DNA of 64,000 nt from Adiantum capillus-veneris (lineage: Eukaryota > Streptophyta > Polypodiopsida > Polypodiales > Pteridaceae), in the NCBI GenBank assembly GCA_014529385.2, contig CM043968.1:125387518-125451517 (forward strand), written 5' to 3'. A program made the translations under genes and the position numbers. Below, in pieces: positions 35,406 through 46,835 of the stretch. Each line of letters opens with the position of its first letter. Within the stretch, counting starts at the first letter, position 1. The notes beneath the pieces were generated by a model that was not told the origin of the DNA, ran no database searches, and saw only the letters and a list, made by a program, of their open reading frames with translations.

Positions 35406-38400
35406 TCAGTGGAAGCTTTTGCGCATCTTCAAAATAGACTCATACCGTACATGCTGGGCTAGTAATGTAGGGCCGAATATATCTGTATCAATGGTGAAGA
35501 AACCGGTGTAGAAGGCTTCTTCAAAGGCCTGGAGATGGTACGAGGGCAAAAACATTATTCGTTGGTAGAGGGCATGTATCACCTCATGGGAAGGTTGAGC
35601 AAACAGTTTATACGCACATCTATATGTATCTTGGAAGAAAAATATGTTGTTTGTTGCCTGTCCAGGTTTAAAGATCTCAAAAATTTCCATAAGGGTTTTA
35701 CATATCTTCCTGAGTATAATGCAAGAGAGGTCAAGCGAGCCAGTGAACAATTTAATGGCGCCCGTTAGGGTTTTCACCATGTATTGCTCACTCATTCTCT
35801 CACATGCCTTCAAGCCTGGTAGCTTTGGGTAGTTGAGCCATGTGGGGTGGCTTTTCTTCAGCAATTCTTATTCTTTCCAGATTCGCATCCTTGGTAGAGG
35901 GCAAAAGCTAAGGTTGTCTCTTATTATTTTAGGCGCCTCTATCAGATGTACTAAATACTGTGGGTATTTAGTTAGCCATGCCTTTCTCCATTTTGGCTGA
36001 GAGTCCACAATAAGCTGAACACCTTCTGGTTTGGTGATATCTTCTGCGTATAGTGGCACTATCGGCTCCTCTTTAATCCTCTTGTTTATTGTAGCAGCTT
36101 CATACTTGAGAAGAGGATATGGGAGAGAGGGTTGTAGCCATTCATGTCGAATGACATTTGCATCTAATTTTTGAATGGTCATAGACTTCAATACCCTCTG
36201 CTCCCACTACATTGCTTCTTTGGCGGTGTCTTTTATGGACGCTTCTATTGCCTTTTGTAGATGTCTTCTTCTTCTTGTGTCAGATCCCGGGGCTCTTGGG
36301 ATGGTCCCACAAGGATGTCCTCTTGCATTGTTGTGTCCACTGGATCTGACACATTATCTATATCAATTCCTTCCATAGTTGTTGGCCCTGTGCTCAAGTG
36401 TGGCTCTTCAGTCTGCTGTTGGCCTTTTAGCTCATCAATCTGCTTTTGATATGCTTTCTTTTCCTGTTCAGCTTGATCCCCCATGGTCACTAAAAGATCG
36501 TTCAATTCATCATTGGCTTTCTCAGCCTCTTCTAGCTTCCTCTTGGTGTCTTCATTTTCAGTTTGCATCTTCTTGAGATCCTCGTCCATCTTCTTTTTCA
36601 AGGCTGCTAGCTCATCTTTCATGGCCTTGTTCTCATCCTCCAAACGGCTTTGCATCACTAGGGAGCCCTCGGCCAGCATCAATCTTTGTCTCTTCTCTAG
36701 TATTAACTCCTTTTGGAGTTCCTTCATCTGTTCTTCATACATATCCTTCTCTGAAGCAGTGCTAGTTGAGGCCGCGGCTCTAACTCTGCCCGGAGATGCC
36801 CTTAGCCTCTGGATTGTCTGATCTTTCATTTTAACTGATCTTTCAGCTCTATAACTTCGTCCTGACTGGCCTCATGTTCTAGCTCAACTTTTTCCTTATC
36901 ATTCCTCAAAGTCTCCACTTCTTTGGACTCATCAGCAAGCTGGAGTGTCAAGTTGTCTCTTTCTTTCTCTGCAACCGTCAGTGATTTGCTGATTTTCTTA
37001 TACTCCTCATCTGCTCTTTGAAGCTTTTGGTCTGCTGCATGACTCTGACTTTCCAGCTCTTGGCATCTTTTTAGTGCCGCATCCAGATCAGCTTGCAGCT
37101 TGGCTTGCTTTTGTGTGTTCTCTTGGTCCTGCTTTTGCAGCGAGTCCACCTCGGCTTTGATTTGAACTTCATTTGCTTTGAGATTATCACACTCAATCTC
37201 AGTGGCCATAGACCTTGCTCTGAGCCCAGTGAGTCTTTGCATCACCTCATCCCAATCATTGGCTTGTGGCTTTAAATCCATTGTATCTGTGGCCATTTCC
37301 TTCAACTCCACCAATCGAGGGCTCATCATATATTCTTTGGGCCTAGTGCTAGACAACTGAAAAGCTGCATGAGCTGCCTCTTCTCGAGAGTATCTAGTAG
37401 CTAGTAGATCAAGGAATATTCTATAGTTTTTTGCTTTTGGATCTGGCTTCTCCTCTTTTGGTTCAATTTGTGCCTTCTGCTCTTTCTCTTTGTTCTCCTC
37501 TTCCTTGGAGTCTTGTTGCCCATCAGATTTGTTCAACTCCTCAGTTTGTCGGGGTTGAGGAGGACTCAATTTCTTCTTCGGTAAAAGGTATGTTTGGAAT
37601 ATTCTCAGCTGTAGCATCTAAGATCTCGAAATTCTTTATATAATCTTCAAAGCGATCCCTGTGTCCTTCGAGAAGATCCAGACATAGCCTCAAGTGAGGG
37701 CTTCCATAATTCGCTCAGATCCCCCTTTTAGCATCCTCTCAGCTCTGAAACTCTCCATTAGTCTTTCCAGCCTTGCTGCCTTCTGTGACTTTGTTTCCTT
37801 TACTAGCACCTGTAGAGTTGCTTTCTTCCCCTTCTTGGGCTGTGGAAGCTCTTCTGGCACTATCTCTAAACGGCGCTTCAACCTTGTGGCTACCCTTGGA
37901 GCCTTAGGAGGCTCTTTTTCTTTGTCTTCCTTCAACTTGAGCCAATCATTTTGGGAGGGAGGTAGAGGCCAATTTCCCTTGGCATGCAATGCTCCATAGA
38001 TGACTTTGGTTATCAACTCACCAGGCACAATATAAGTGGGATTTTTGGTCCCCATTTTCACAAGGTTGTCGTGAATGTAAGCGGCATAGTTTATCTCCCT
38101 CTGGCGGCTCTTCTGCATCGCCCAAGTGAAAGTGGTGGCAATAGCTCCAGGTGGCATCTTGTATTTCTGTGGCCGCTTGGTACACATGTGGAAGTATTGA
38201 TTGTATAATTGGCTCATGATGGCCACCTTCAGGTTTGCAATATCTTCGAATGTATAGTTATTTTTCTTCTCTGAGTAGACCTTAATGTCATCCCGCCTCT
38301 TAGTCACATTGTCTCCTTTGTTAGAGAGGTCAAGTGCTGCTGCCACCACCCTCTCTGTGATGGCAATCATCTTATTAGGCTTGCCTTGCAGATCTGTAAC

Positions 38401-38759
38401 TCTGGCTATGCGGTCCTCTTTGATTGTGGTAACAAATTCCCACACTCTTTTAACATCAATCCCTGCTGGCAAGGCTTCAAAGTAATTGTGGAGATCCAGT
38501 TTCTTGAAGTAGTCCCCCATCTTGCTCCTGACAAATTCATTGAGCTCTTGAGGGATCATGGGTAGCTCCAATGCATTTCCCTCCGGATCTTTAAATACTC
38601 CTTGGTAGATTCTCAGATCATTGGTTTCTCGTAGGTCATCTTGAATCCAAGTGCTTGTGGGCTTCAGGGTTCCCTCTGGGAGACAAAAGGCTCCACTTCT
38701 TCTAAGTAGTCCTTGATACCCATCCTCTTCTTCTTTGCAGGCGACTTAGCGGTTGCCAT
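35406..38759 (-). pseudogene. Downstream ORF block of element D: basic/globular domain plus long coiled coil
   Basis: Starting at the ATG at 38759 (MATAKSPAKKKRM, a basic NLS-like start) the coding region can be followed for about 1,100 codons to 35406, just before the PPT. It is interrupted by a frameshift near 38670, stops near 37690 and 37620, a frame change at 36826-36829 (stop and next ATG overlap as ATGA), a break at 36245-36191 and a stop at 35865. The first 350 residues are mixed alpha/beta in appearance (VKRVWEFVTTI, LQGKPNKMIAITERVVAAAL, YKMPPGAIATTFTWAMQ) and faintly recall plant 'putative transposon protein' ORFs. Residues about 420-800 form a long Glu/Lys/Gln/Leu coiled coil. The final 260 residues are globular (WLTKYPQYLVHLIEAPK, RCAYKLFAQPSHEVIHALYQ). 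This is where Athila-type elements carry env-like ORFs, but I see no signal peptide or membrane segment. Function unknown. Confidence 0.7.
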
Positions 38760-38925
38760 AGATCCTGTTGCACTCAATAGTCCAAAGTTAGCGTTTTTTA
38801 CAGATTAGCTGATAAACTGAGTTCTGACTACCCAAATGACTTGAAAATTGAAATAAGAACTCAAAAGGGACTAGGGAAGCCATGCATGTGGCCACATTAG
38901 GTTTTTGGCTGAAAAATAAGCATGT

Positions 38926-39808
38926 AGACATCCTACGCGTAGTATGTCTACTTCCTCTGATTTTGATGAAACTTGACATGCTTATGGCCCTTGACCTGTG
39001 CAACATGGCTATGTACTTGGAATTTGGTTTGGACATCAAAAAGTGCAATTTTAAGCAGATATAGGCTTTTGGCTCACAAAATGGGTAGGATGTCCTATAT
39101 GGATGGGCAAATGATATCCAATTGGATTGAAATTTGATATATAGGCTTATTATACCATGTAAAAGACTCCCATGATGTCAATTCCTGCACAGAAGGTCAA
39201 TATGACCCTGGAGACATCCTACGCGTAGGATGTCTCTTTTCTCAGAATGACTTGATTTTGGTTCTGTGGGTAGCCTTTAGCATGTAGAACATGGGCCATG
39301 TTCTTAGATTTTGATTTGGATAAGTTTTGGTGTTGTTAGGAGCATGTTTAGTGTTTTTAGGCTCAGAAAAGTGCATCTTTGAGGTTTTGGGAGCCAAATG
39401 TGATGGATCTGGCTTGAAATTTGATATATGAGCTTGTGAAGATGTTATAAAGATATGTGGAACTCAAAAACACTAGCTGGAGGTCAAATAGGGCATTTAG
39501 ACATCCTACGTGTAGGATGTCTATTTCACTATTTTTCATATTTGACTCCACAGTTAGCTTGGCAATGTGATAATGAGTATATTGTGCAAGTTTCATGTGA
39601 TTTGGACTAGTTTTGGTAGGTCTATGACCCTTTATTGCCTCTATGCTCTGACCTTCCATTTTTTTAATGCATATGAGGTCAACTCTTGTCCAAATGTGAT
39701 GAAACTTGATGGCTAGCATGTATAAGCTATGTAGAAGTTGTGTATGAGGTGAGATATTGAGTTTGGTTTGCAAAAGAGGCCCTGAGACATTCTACGCATA
39801 GGTTGTCT
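38926..39808. repeat. Four 24-bp palindromes at 286-287 bp spacing (cluster 1)
   Basis: Copies at 38926-38949, 39212-39235, 39499-39522 and 39785-39808. The half-site is AGACATCCTACG followed by its exact inverse; the copy at 39212 is a perfect palindrome and the others have one to four changes. Start-to-start distances are 286, 287 and 286. Flanking text is similar between copies (for example TTTGATTTGGA and AAACTTGA words), so these are diverged tandem units of about 286 bp. The centre contains ACGCGT. Confidence 0.92.
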
Positions 39809-41407
39809 TCTGATGAATTCTTTTGGAGAAGTGCCACTAGTATATGCCCTTAGCCCCCTAAGTCCCCTTTAAGCCTTATTTCAATAAAAAAGTCAAAAAG
39901 ATAGATAGAAACTCCCTGTTTGGCTTTCAGATCCTCTGAGTCGTTTTTTGACTCTTCGAGTGCTTTTCGGCGACGAAATTTCTTGATGTTAGTCTCCATA
40001 GCTTCATGGTTCCTTGGGGAACCTTGCCATATGGTTTTTGTTGGCTTTGGCTTCACCGGAGCTCCGTTTGGCGATTTGTCGCTCCAGAAGCACCCGTGGT
40101 TGCGTTTGCATGCCCTTGATGACTTGTGGTGGTCTACCACCATAGGACTTGGTTGTTGATGGTTTAGGCAAGCCGCTCGTGAAGTTTGGTGGCAAACGGA
40201 CATACGGTTTGGCCGTGAGAGCCAGTTGACACTTTGTGGGTCCGATGCCGTTTCTGAAGCTTAGTCCCGCTTCGGGTCGCATTATCGCCATGTGGGCTAT
40301 ATAGCCTTGTAGAGCATGTCGAGATGCTCCTACCCATGAGTTTTGGTAGCATTTGGGCGACTTCCCACGGATTTACCACTTGGTGGCCTCTTGCAGGGCT
40401 CTAGAAGTTAGGGTTTTTCCCGTTGGTTTTTTGCCTCCTTTGTGCATTCAAGAGTGGTCTTCTATGCTAGGGTAAACCCCCTGTGAAGCCTTATTGCTAT
40501 TGGGTTAGCCGTTAGGTGGCTACCTCTACCTGTAGGTCTCTACTGCCCGTTCCCCGTGTGAACCCTACACTAGTTTTCGCGATAAAACATCAAACATACG
40601 CGAAAAGCTCAAGGTGCTGAGCCTACCTCTCATATCTAAAGCCTGTCAGGTGGTCATGCGCATTATAGAAGCAGCTGGAAGTCCGGTTCGTTCTAGGTGG
40701 CTAGAGCTCTCTCTCAAGAAGGAAATAGTAGAAATGAGCTCTAAGTGAAGTGAAAAAATCTTATAATGGGGGTCCCCGGACCACTTTCTATGAAATTTGA
40801 CATGTGCTCCTAACTTCTTGCGAGATGCGGTTTAGGTTCGAAAAGTTCTTGATTTGGACTTCGTTTGCCCAGTTTTCGAGAAATTTGACGTTTCGATCAA
40901 AATCCGGCCAAAACACGCCTCCCGCTCCATTCACATAATTGCACCCCCATTGTACCATAGGTTGTCCTATAGTCACTGATTATCCCCATATTTTTTGTTT
41001 TTCATTACGATCGTATTTCACCTGCTTTTTGTTTTTTTGAAGTTCTTTTGCCGATAATTAGTAAAATTAAAAAGAAAATAGCAAAATAAACCCAGACAAT
41101 CCCCAAAAATCACAATAACTCAAAAACATCACCGCAAAACACTATGTACACTCACATGCAATTTTTATGGCTGGGTTTCTCCGTTTTACCAATATTTTGT
41201 TCGAAAAATGTCTATTTTACATATATACACATACCTAGAGACCTAATTTGGCGTTTGGCCCCATATACTTGTAGATTCGCATTGTATAAGGGCATATGTA
41301 CTTAGGTTAGTTCAGAAAATTTCGCAATCAAATAAAAATCCTTCAAAATAGTCAAAAAACATGCCCTTTTTTGCTCTTTTCACCTTCATTGGGTCCGCAT
41401 TGAGAAC

Positions 41408-41422
41408 GCCTCCCCCCCTCCT
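41408..41422 (-). other. Internal polypurine tract of element D
   Basis: Minus strand AGGAGGGGGGGAGGC, about 165 bp after the WxPK ORF and about 6 kb before the true 3' PPT. The homologous tract is at 6729-6743 in fragment B. Confidence 0.55.
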
Positions 41423-41586
41423 AGTCGGAGTCCTCCCAGATGACAAGGTATCGCCTTGGGGTATGTACAGTGCATGGGTTAAAAATTGTGCTAATGCGCG
41501 GCCTTGTAATGTGCCCTATATGATGCATACTCAGTCAATGCATGGAAAAATTAACGTTGTGCGAGAGGAGGGAATAAGCAAGATGC

Positions 41587-42942
41587 TTATTGGCATTCGA
41601 TGTCGAGGTTTCCTGTTTGTTGTTGATTTGGTTGGCGGATTTTCTTTGCAAGTAAAAGTTGTAACTCTACAGCTCTTTGTTTGATCGTCGTTTTTGCAAA
41701 AGCTGCTTGGTTTGCCACCACTGTCGATATGGCCATGGTTGTTTCCGTGAATGGAAGTGTCATGGCCGTTGTAGCTATAATCTTATTCTCTGTTAATTTC
41801 CCTTTGGAGTTTTGTTGTGGAGGCTTTTGTAGGTTTATTGCCTCGTCCTTGGTCGTCATTGCTGTTCTACTAATCGGCACCCACATAGATCGGTTTGACG
41901 GTTTCATATGTAGTGAGTGTCTGGCTGCTGGTGTTGCTTGTACTGAAGGAAGTTCCTGTTGCTTTGGTTTGGGGATCCAAATGCGTGTCGCATTTAAGTG
42001 GTTACTGAGCATTCTCTTCGGGATCCATATCTTTTTTATTCCCTTGGTTGTTGGTTTAACTGTGTTCTTCTGTTGACTTCTGCTATTGTATTGTGGTTTG
42101 TATTCCAGGTCACCTCTATCCTTCCGTACCCATACTTGTTTTTCGCGTGTTGCTAACCTTGATCTCTTCACTGTGGTCTGTTTTGTCTTATTTTTGTAGT
42201 GAACATGGTTGGCAGTTCCTTGGTTGTTCTCCATGGGTATCGTGTTGTGCTTTATTGGCACCCATCCTTTTTGTTCTTTATCCAGTGATGGTGGTGCTAT
42301 CATCTGGTTCTTCTGGGTTGGCTAAGCAAAGGTTACCACCTGTTGTTCTTGTGCATGCTGAATTTTGACTGTATTCGAATTCCAATCTATCTGCACATTA
42401 TACTCTTTCTACCAAGGTTGTCTCAACAACATGGGGTGTAGTGTGCTCGCATCCTCAACCACAAAAAACTTGTGGGGGTAAACATATTGATGTATTTGTA
42501 CATGCAATATTGTCCAGCCCAATGTTCCTAGCGAATGTGATGTACTACTTTCCAGCACTTGTTGAGTAGGATATAGTTGATCTTCGAGCTTGAGCTGTTT
42601 ATATCATTTGTAAGAGATTAGATTTGCTTGAGCTCCGGAATCAAGCAATGCCGTCGATTCAACTTGATTGCTACCCACTTTGACTGCAATTATTGGTTCT
42701 CCTGTGTCTTCACCAAAATTAGTTAATCGAATAGCATTTATTCGCAACGGTGATCCACTTTGTTGTTGTTTTCGTAGAAGCCTTCTTTTTGCAATGCGTT
42801 CTTTTGCTTCTACTTGTGCTTCTTCTCGTACCCTCTATTTCTCCTTCATCCGTTGTTTTTCTTGATGGATTTGTTGAAGCATATCCTGTGCTAGTGGTAA
42901 ATGATACTTTTTTAACTTACACCCACTAATCCGATTTGGCAT
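41587..42942 (-). pseudogene. Post-integrase region: second aspartic protease-like domain plus WxPK repeats
   Basis: From 42942 the frame continues the integrase tail (MPNRISGCKLKKYHLPL) in the -1 frame relative to the preceding integrase ORF. After a charged helix (residues 25-65) comes a protease-like domain: ALLDSGAQANLIS with the catalytic D at about residue 101 (nt 42634-42642), a central GTLGWTI turn, and MLLRQPW...YNVQIDW, the usual C-terminal lobe pattern. Residues 214-451 (42303-41587) contain WVPIK, QVWVRK, IWIPKRM, IWIPKPK and MWVPI in Q/K/T-rich spacers, matching the style of the ORF at 5173-6345. Stops at four places before 42303 (in part CAG-to-TAG-like) show decay. Function is unknown; a second protease or a dead fold used for binding are both possible. 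Confidence 0.75.
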
Positions 42943-42944
42943 TT

Positions 42945-44855
42945 TTATTCTGCCAATGTAGCAAGTTTGACAGCTCCACTTTGTGATATATCACTAATCA
43001 CAAAGGGTCCCATCCCTCGCATTTGAAGTTTTTTGGCATGTTGCTTCAAAGTATAAACAAGTACATAATCACCTGTTTTGAACTCTTTTGTACGCACATG
43101 CTTGTCAAAAAACTCTTTTTGTCTTCTCTTTTTAGCATAGATCGAAGCTATAGCTCTCAGTCGAAGTTCATCTAGCTTTTCAAGATCAACTATTCTTGAA
43201 GAGAGTTCATGGCCTGTCCATTCTAAGCGTCTCGCAACTCGTAGAGTTGGAACTAAAAACTCTATTGGTAATATAGCGTTTAGACCAAACACCATGTTGT
43301 ACGGTGTTGTTCCAATAGATGTTTTGTAAGATACCTTGTATGCCCATAGTGTTGAGTGTAATTGTTGATCCCAGTCTGTCCTTGACTCTAATACAATTTT
43401 AGTCAAAACAGTGCATAGGGTTTTATTTGTGGCCTCAGCTTGTCCATTTGCCTGTGGATGATATGGAGCATATTTTCTATGTACGACCGTGAATTCCTCT
43501 AACAGGTATTCAATGACTTCATTAAGAAAATGTGTTCCTCAATCACTGACAATTTCTATTGGTAATCCGTATCAGACAAAGACATTCTCATACAAAAATT
43601 GTGCAGTGGTTCTTGCGTCTGCTTTTTGTGTTGCTTTGGCTTCAGCCCATTTTGTGAGATAGTCCGTAGCCACAATGATATATTGGGTATGGGTGCGATA
43701 TGCAAGGGGTGAAATAGGTCCCACAAAATCAATTCCCCATTTTGCAAATGCCCGTGCTCCCATCATTGGCCGTAGTGGTATCTCATCTCTCTTTATCGGC
43801 ACCTTAGTGCGCTGACGTGCGTCACAACGCTTTACAAACTTCTCGGCATCCATGTGCAATGTAAGCCACCATATTCCTGCGATTAAGATAATTTTTTCCG
43901 TCTTATCGCCTGAAAAATGGCCTCCACTTATTCCTCCATGTATGTGTTCTAGAATCAGCAGGTATCCACTTTCAATTGCACAGATTCTAAGTTGATTGTC
44001 TTTTCCTCTCTTGTAGAGTTGATTTCCAATTAAGTTAAAGTCTCGAGCCTCCAACTCTATAGCCCTTTTTCGCGCTTTTGTTATGTTTTCAGAAAATGTC
44101 CTTGTTGTTAAGAAATCAATGATATATTGACTCCATGCAGGTGCAATGGTTACCTGAAACAATGTCGCGTGATCCACCGGTCGTTTGGCACTACATATAG
44201 TACTATTGTAAACATAAGCATGTGTGTCAGCATACATAGTTGGCCAATAAACTCCTAAGTGTTTCAATCTTTGGTGTGTTTTCATTGTTGAACAATGAAA
44301 TGCACAATCTTGGATGTGTGTTTCTTCAAGATAACACTCGAATTCCTCTGGATTTATACATAATCCTAGAATTTGGTCCGAGCCTAGATGGTACAGTCGT
44401 CCTACAATCAACTGAATTTTTTTTGTTTGTCGAAATGTTTGTTGTTTGGATCTGTCTTCCTTGTTATCAAATCTACCTCCAAAGGAAAGAATGATAACAA
44501 TTTCCTGAGACCATTTGGGTATCATTTCAATATTGAAAAGATAAGCATCAGGTATGTCATCATCTACTCCTTCAGGAGCTTCCCCATTTTGTAGCCTTGA
44601 AAGATGATCCGCGCGTAGATGAGTTTTACCTTTTTTTACTACCACTGTGAAGTCAAACTCTAGCAATATAATAAACCAGCGTACAATTCTCCCGGTATTG
44701 CATGGTTTATTCACTAGATACAAAAGAGCTTGATGATCTGTGAAGAACACAAATTTGTTTGCAAGCAAGTAATACCGAAATTTCTTTACAGCATAAATCA
44801 TTCCTAATCCCTCTCTTTCAATGGTGGTGTAGTTCTTTTCTGCACTATTTAGTTG
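42945..44855 (-). pseudogene. RNase H and integrase of element D, with a duplicated H2C2 domain
   Basis: RNase H is seen in TDHQALLYLV and KKGKTHLRADHLSRL. Within the ORF 44801-43572 two zinc-binding H2C2-like segments follow each other. The first has H162, H169, VYWPTMYADTHAYV and C203; the second has H286/H288, H295, GIWWLTLHMDAEKFV and C326. Each lacks one of its cysteines. The integrase core then shows WGIDFVGPISP (D), an IVSD segment near 43550 (D) and ANGQAEATNK near 43430 (E), and the C-terminal part TGDYVLVYTLKQ with GPFVISDI ends at 42945. Stops at about 44855 and 43570 break the frame. Confidence 0.85.
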
Positions 44856-45763
44856 TCAGCTCGCATAACAAACTGGGAAATCCATTGTTCCTTCTTCAGG
44901 TTGAGCCAGAATACTCCCAATTGCGTATGCAGAGGCATCAATGCGAACATGGAATATCTTTTCCCAATCTGGTGCTTTGAGTACAAGTGCTGATACAAGG
45001 TTTTCCTTAAGCTTTTGGAATAAAGTTTCACACTCCTCAGTCCAATCGAAACTGACTAATAAGCGATATAGAGGTTGTGCAATGACCGCATACATATATA
45101 TGAATCTTGGATAGTATCCACAGTGTCCCATGAAAGATTTTACTTGTTTGGCATTAGTAGGCATGGGCAAGTCTACTATGACTCTAATTTTGTCTAGGTC
45201 AGTGGTTATGCCATTTCTTGAGACAATATGTCCTAAGATGCGGCCTTGCCTTACCATAAAAATGCACTTTTCCGGGTTGAGGCAGATTCGATATGTTCTG
45301 CACTTTTCAAATACCTTTTGTAAATGGTCAATATGTTCTTCTCGTATAAGAGAGTGGACACAGAGATCATCCATATATATTTCTAAGAATATTCTCAGGT
45401 ATTCTTTGAACGCATGAGTCATTAACCTTTGGAAGGTAGCTGGGCATTGGTTAGGCCAAAAGGCATAACTCTATACGAATATATTCCTCACTCTATGGCA
45501 AATGTTGTTTTGTGTTGATTCTCTTTTGCAATTTCCAATTGGTTATATCCCGAAAACCCATCTAAAAAGGAATAAGCCCGTTTTCCAGCCACCCTCTCAA
45601 GCACATGTTTTGTGATCGGCAAGGGATAATTATCCCTTATTCTGGTTGCGTTCACTTTTTTGAGGTTCACACACACACGCAGCTTTCTGTTCTTTTTGGG
45701 GACAACCACAATGGGTGACACCCAATTTGTATGCTCGATTTCATAGATGAATTCAGCATCCAT
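44856..45763 (-). pseudogene. Reverse transcriptase of element D
   Basis: Two frames (45763-45488 and 45422-44856) give TNWVSPIVVVPKKN, RVCVNLKKVN, FLDGFSGYNQLEIA, VMPFGLTNA and the catalytic YMDDLCVHS (nt about 45366-45377), then HLQKVFEKCR, GHIVSRNGI and the RNase H-proximal ASAYAIGSILAQ. A stop and frameshift at 45430-45490 interrupt it. The F/Y-L-D-G-x-S-G-Y-N pattern is typical of the Tat/Athila branch. Confidence 0.9.
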
Positions 45764-45823
45764 CAGCTTGTCAATCTCTTCTTTGATTCGTTTAGCGAAT
45801 GTGTCATTATATGTGTAAGGATG

Positions 45824-46835
45824 CTATTTGCTAGGTTTGGCATCTGATTTCAAAGGAATTGTATGTTGGCATATCGATAGATCAACTCCTTTGAGGTCTT
45901 TGTAGGACCATGCAAACACATCTTTATACTTCTTGAGAAGTTGTGTTAGCCTTTCTTCTTCTTCAGGCTCTAAATCAGTTGCTATATAGACAGGCTGAGG
46001 CTCTTCGCCTAGCGCAGCGAGGTCTATCCGTTTTGCATTTTCCGACCCATCGTAAGATTCTTGGTTTATTTTTTCCCTTATTGGTGGTGTCATTATGATT
46101 TTTCTGTCTTGGATGGTGAATTTTCGATAGTGGAACGGTACATTCATGTTTCCTTTTTCTGAATCCTCCTTACCATCACTTTCTCCCTCAGTAGTCCATA
46201 CCTCTCGTAACGATCGTTTTAGTTCTTGGTATTTCTTTTTACGCTCCATTTTGGTCCACTCTGGTCTTTTAGGTATATTTTGGTTGTAGTCTCCCCACGT
46301 CTGAGGTATATGTGGTCGTAACCCCAATCCTTCACCATCTTGAATTGTCTCATGAATGGTCTTCCCAAGATGATCTCATAATTGTTCTTTTTGTCGAAAT
46401 CAACTATTGCAAATGTATGCTCATACTCGATTCCGCAAGAGGTGATAATTACTTTTTCTAAAGTCCTAGAGGCTTTTCCATGAACCCATATGCCAGTTGC
46501 AATTTCATTCTGGTAGCTCCCAAAGCCGGTTTTCCCCATTTTTTCCAGATCTCTTTGGTGGCGATAGCGACTCCCACTTCACTGTCAAAAATAGCTTTGG
46601 ATACTACTCCCTGGAATTCTATTGGTAGTGTGGTATTTCCATCTTCTCCCTCGCAATACTCTCTAACCTTGTTTAAAGGTACTGGCCTAGTGTTTAGTTG
46701 AGGCTTGTCCAATTCTTTGATCCCTTCTTGAAGCTTCGAGGTAGGGTCTTTACTCCAAATTTTTCTAAGCATTTGCCTACGGTGGTCCACATGTTTGGTC
46801 GTAACCTCAAGAGTTCGGCTAACGTGATTGTGCAT
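45824..46835 (-). pseudogene. Protease and protease-RT linker of element D; active site reads DSE
   Basis: The frame 46835-46458 leads into IEFQGVVSKAIFDSEVGVAI, where the expected D-S/T/G-G catalytic triplet is DSE (nt 46578-46586), a single G-to-A change from DSG. The C-terminal lobe (46539-46219) has TSCGIEYEHTFAIVDF and IILGRPFMRQFKMV, matching fragment B. The linker 46327-45824 shows YKDVFAWSYKDLKGVD, the segment that precedes RT in this branch. Frameshifts separate the parts. As written the protease would be inactive. Confidence 0.85.

Larger units (their letters stand above)
38760..41586. other. Non-coding block of element D between its two accessory coding regions
   Basis: Holds the 286-bp-period palindrome repeats (38926-39808), an unassigned GC-richer segment (39850-40800) with minus-strand ORFs of 70-117 codons of doubtful value, an A/T-rich segment (40980-41350), and an internal polypurine tract (minus strand, 41408-41422). 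The end 41220-41600 matches the tail of fragment B at 6550-6930. Confidence 0.6.

Noticed and set aside
36483-36821. 112-codon plus-strand Ser/Phe-rich ORF
   Set aside because: Antisense of the coiled-coil ORF of element D.
35354-38780. Envelope-like protein expected near the 3' LTR
   Set aside because: The ORFs there are charged and coiled-coil with no signal peptide or transmembrane segment, so I did not call env.
41681-42076. 131-codon hydrophobic plus-strand ORF that looks like a membrane protein
   Set aside because: It is the antisense of the K/Q/T-rich WxPK coding region; antisense of Lys/Gln codons gives Phe/Leu-rich sequence. No independent evidence.
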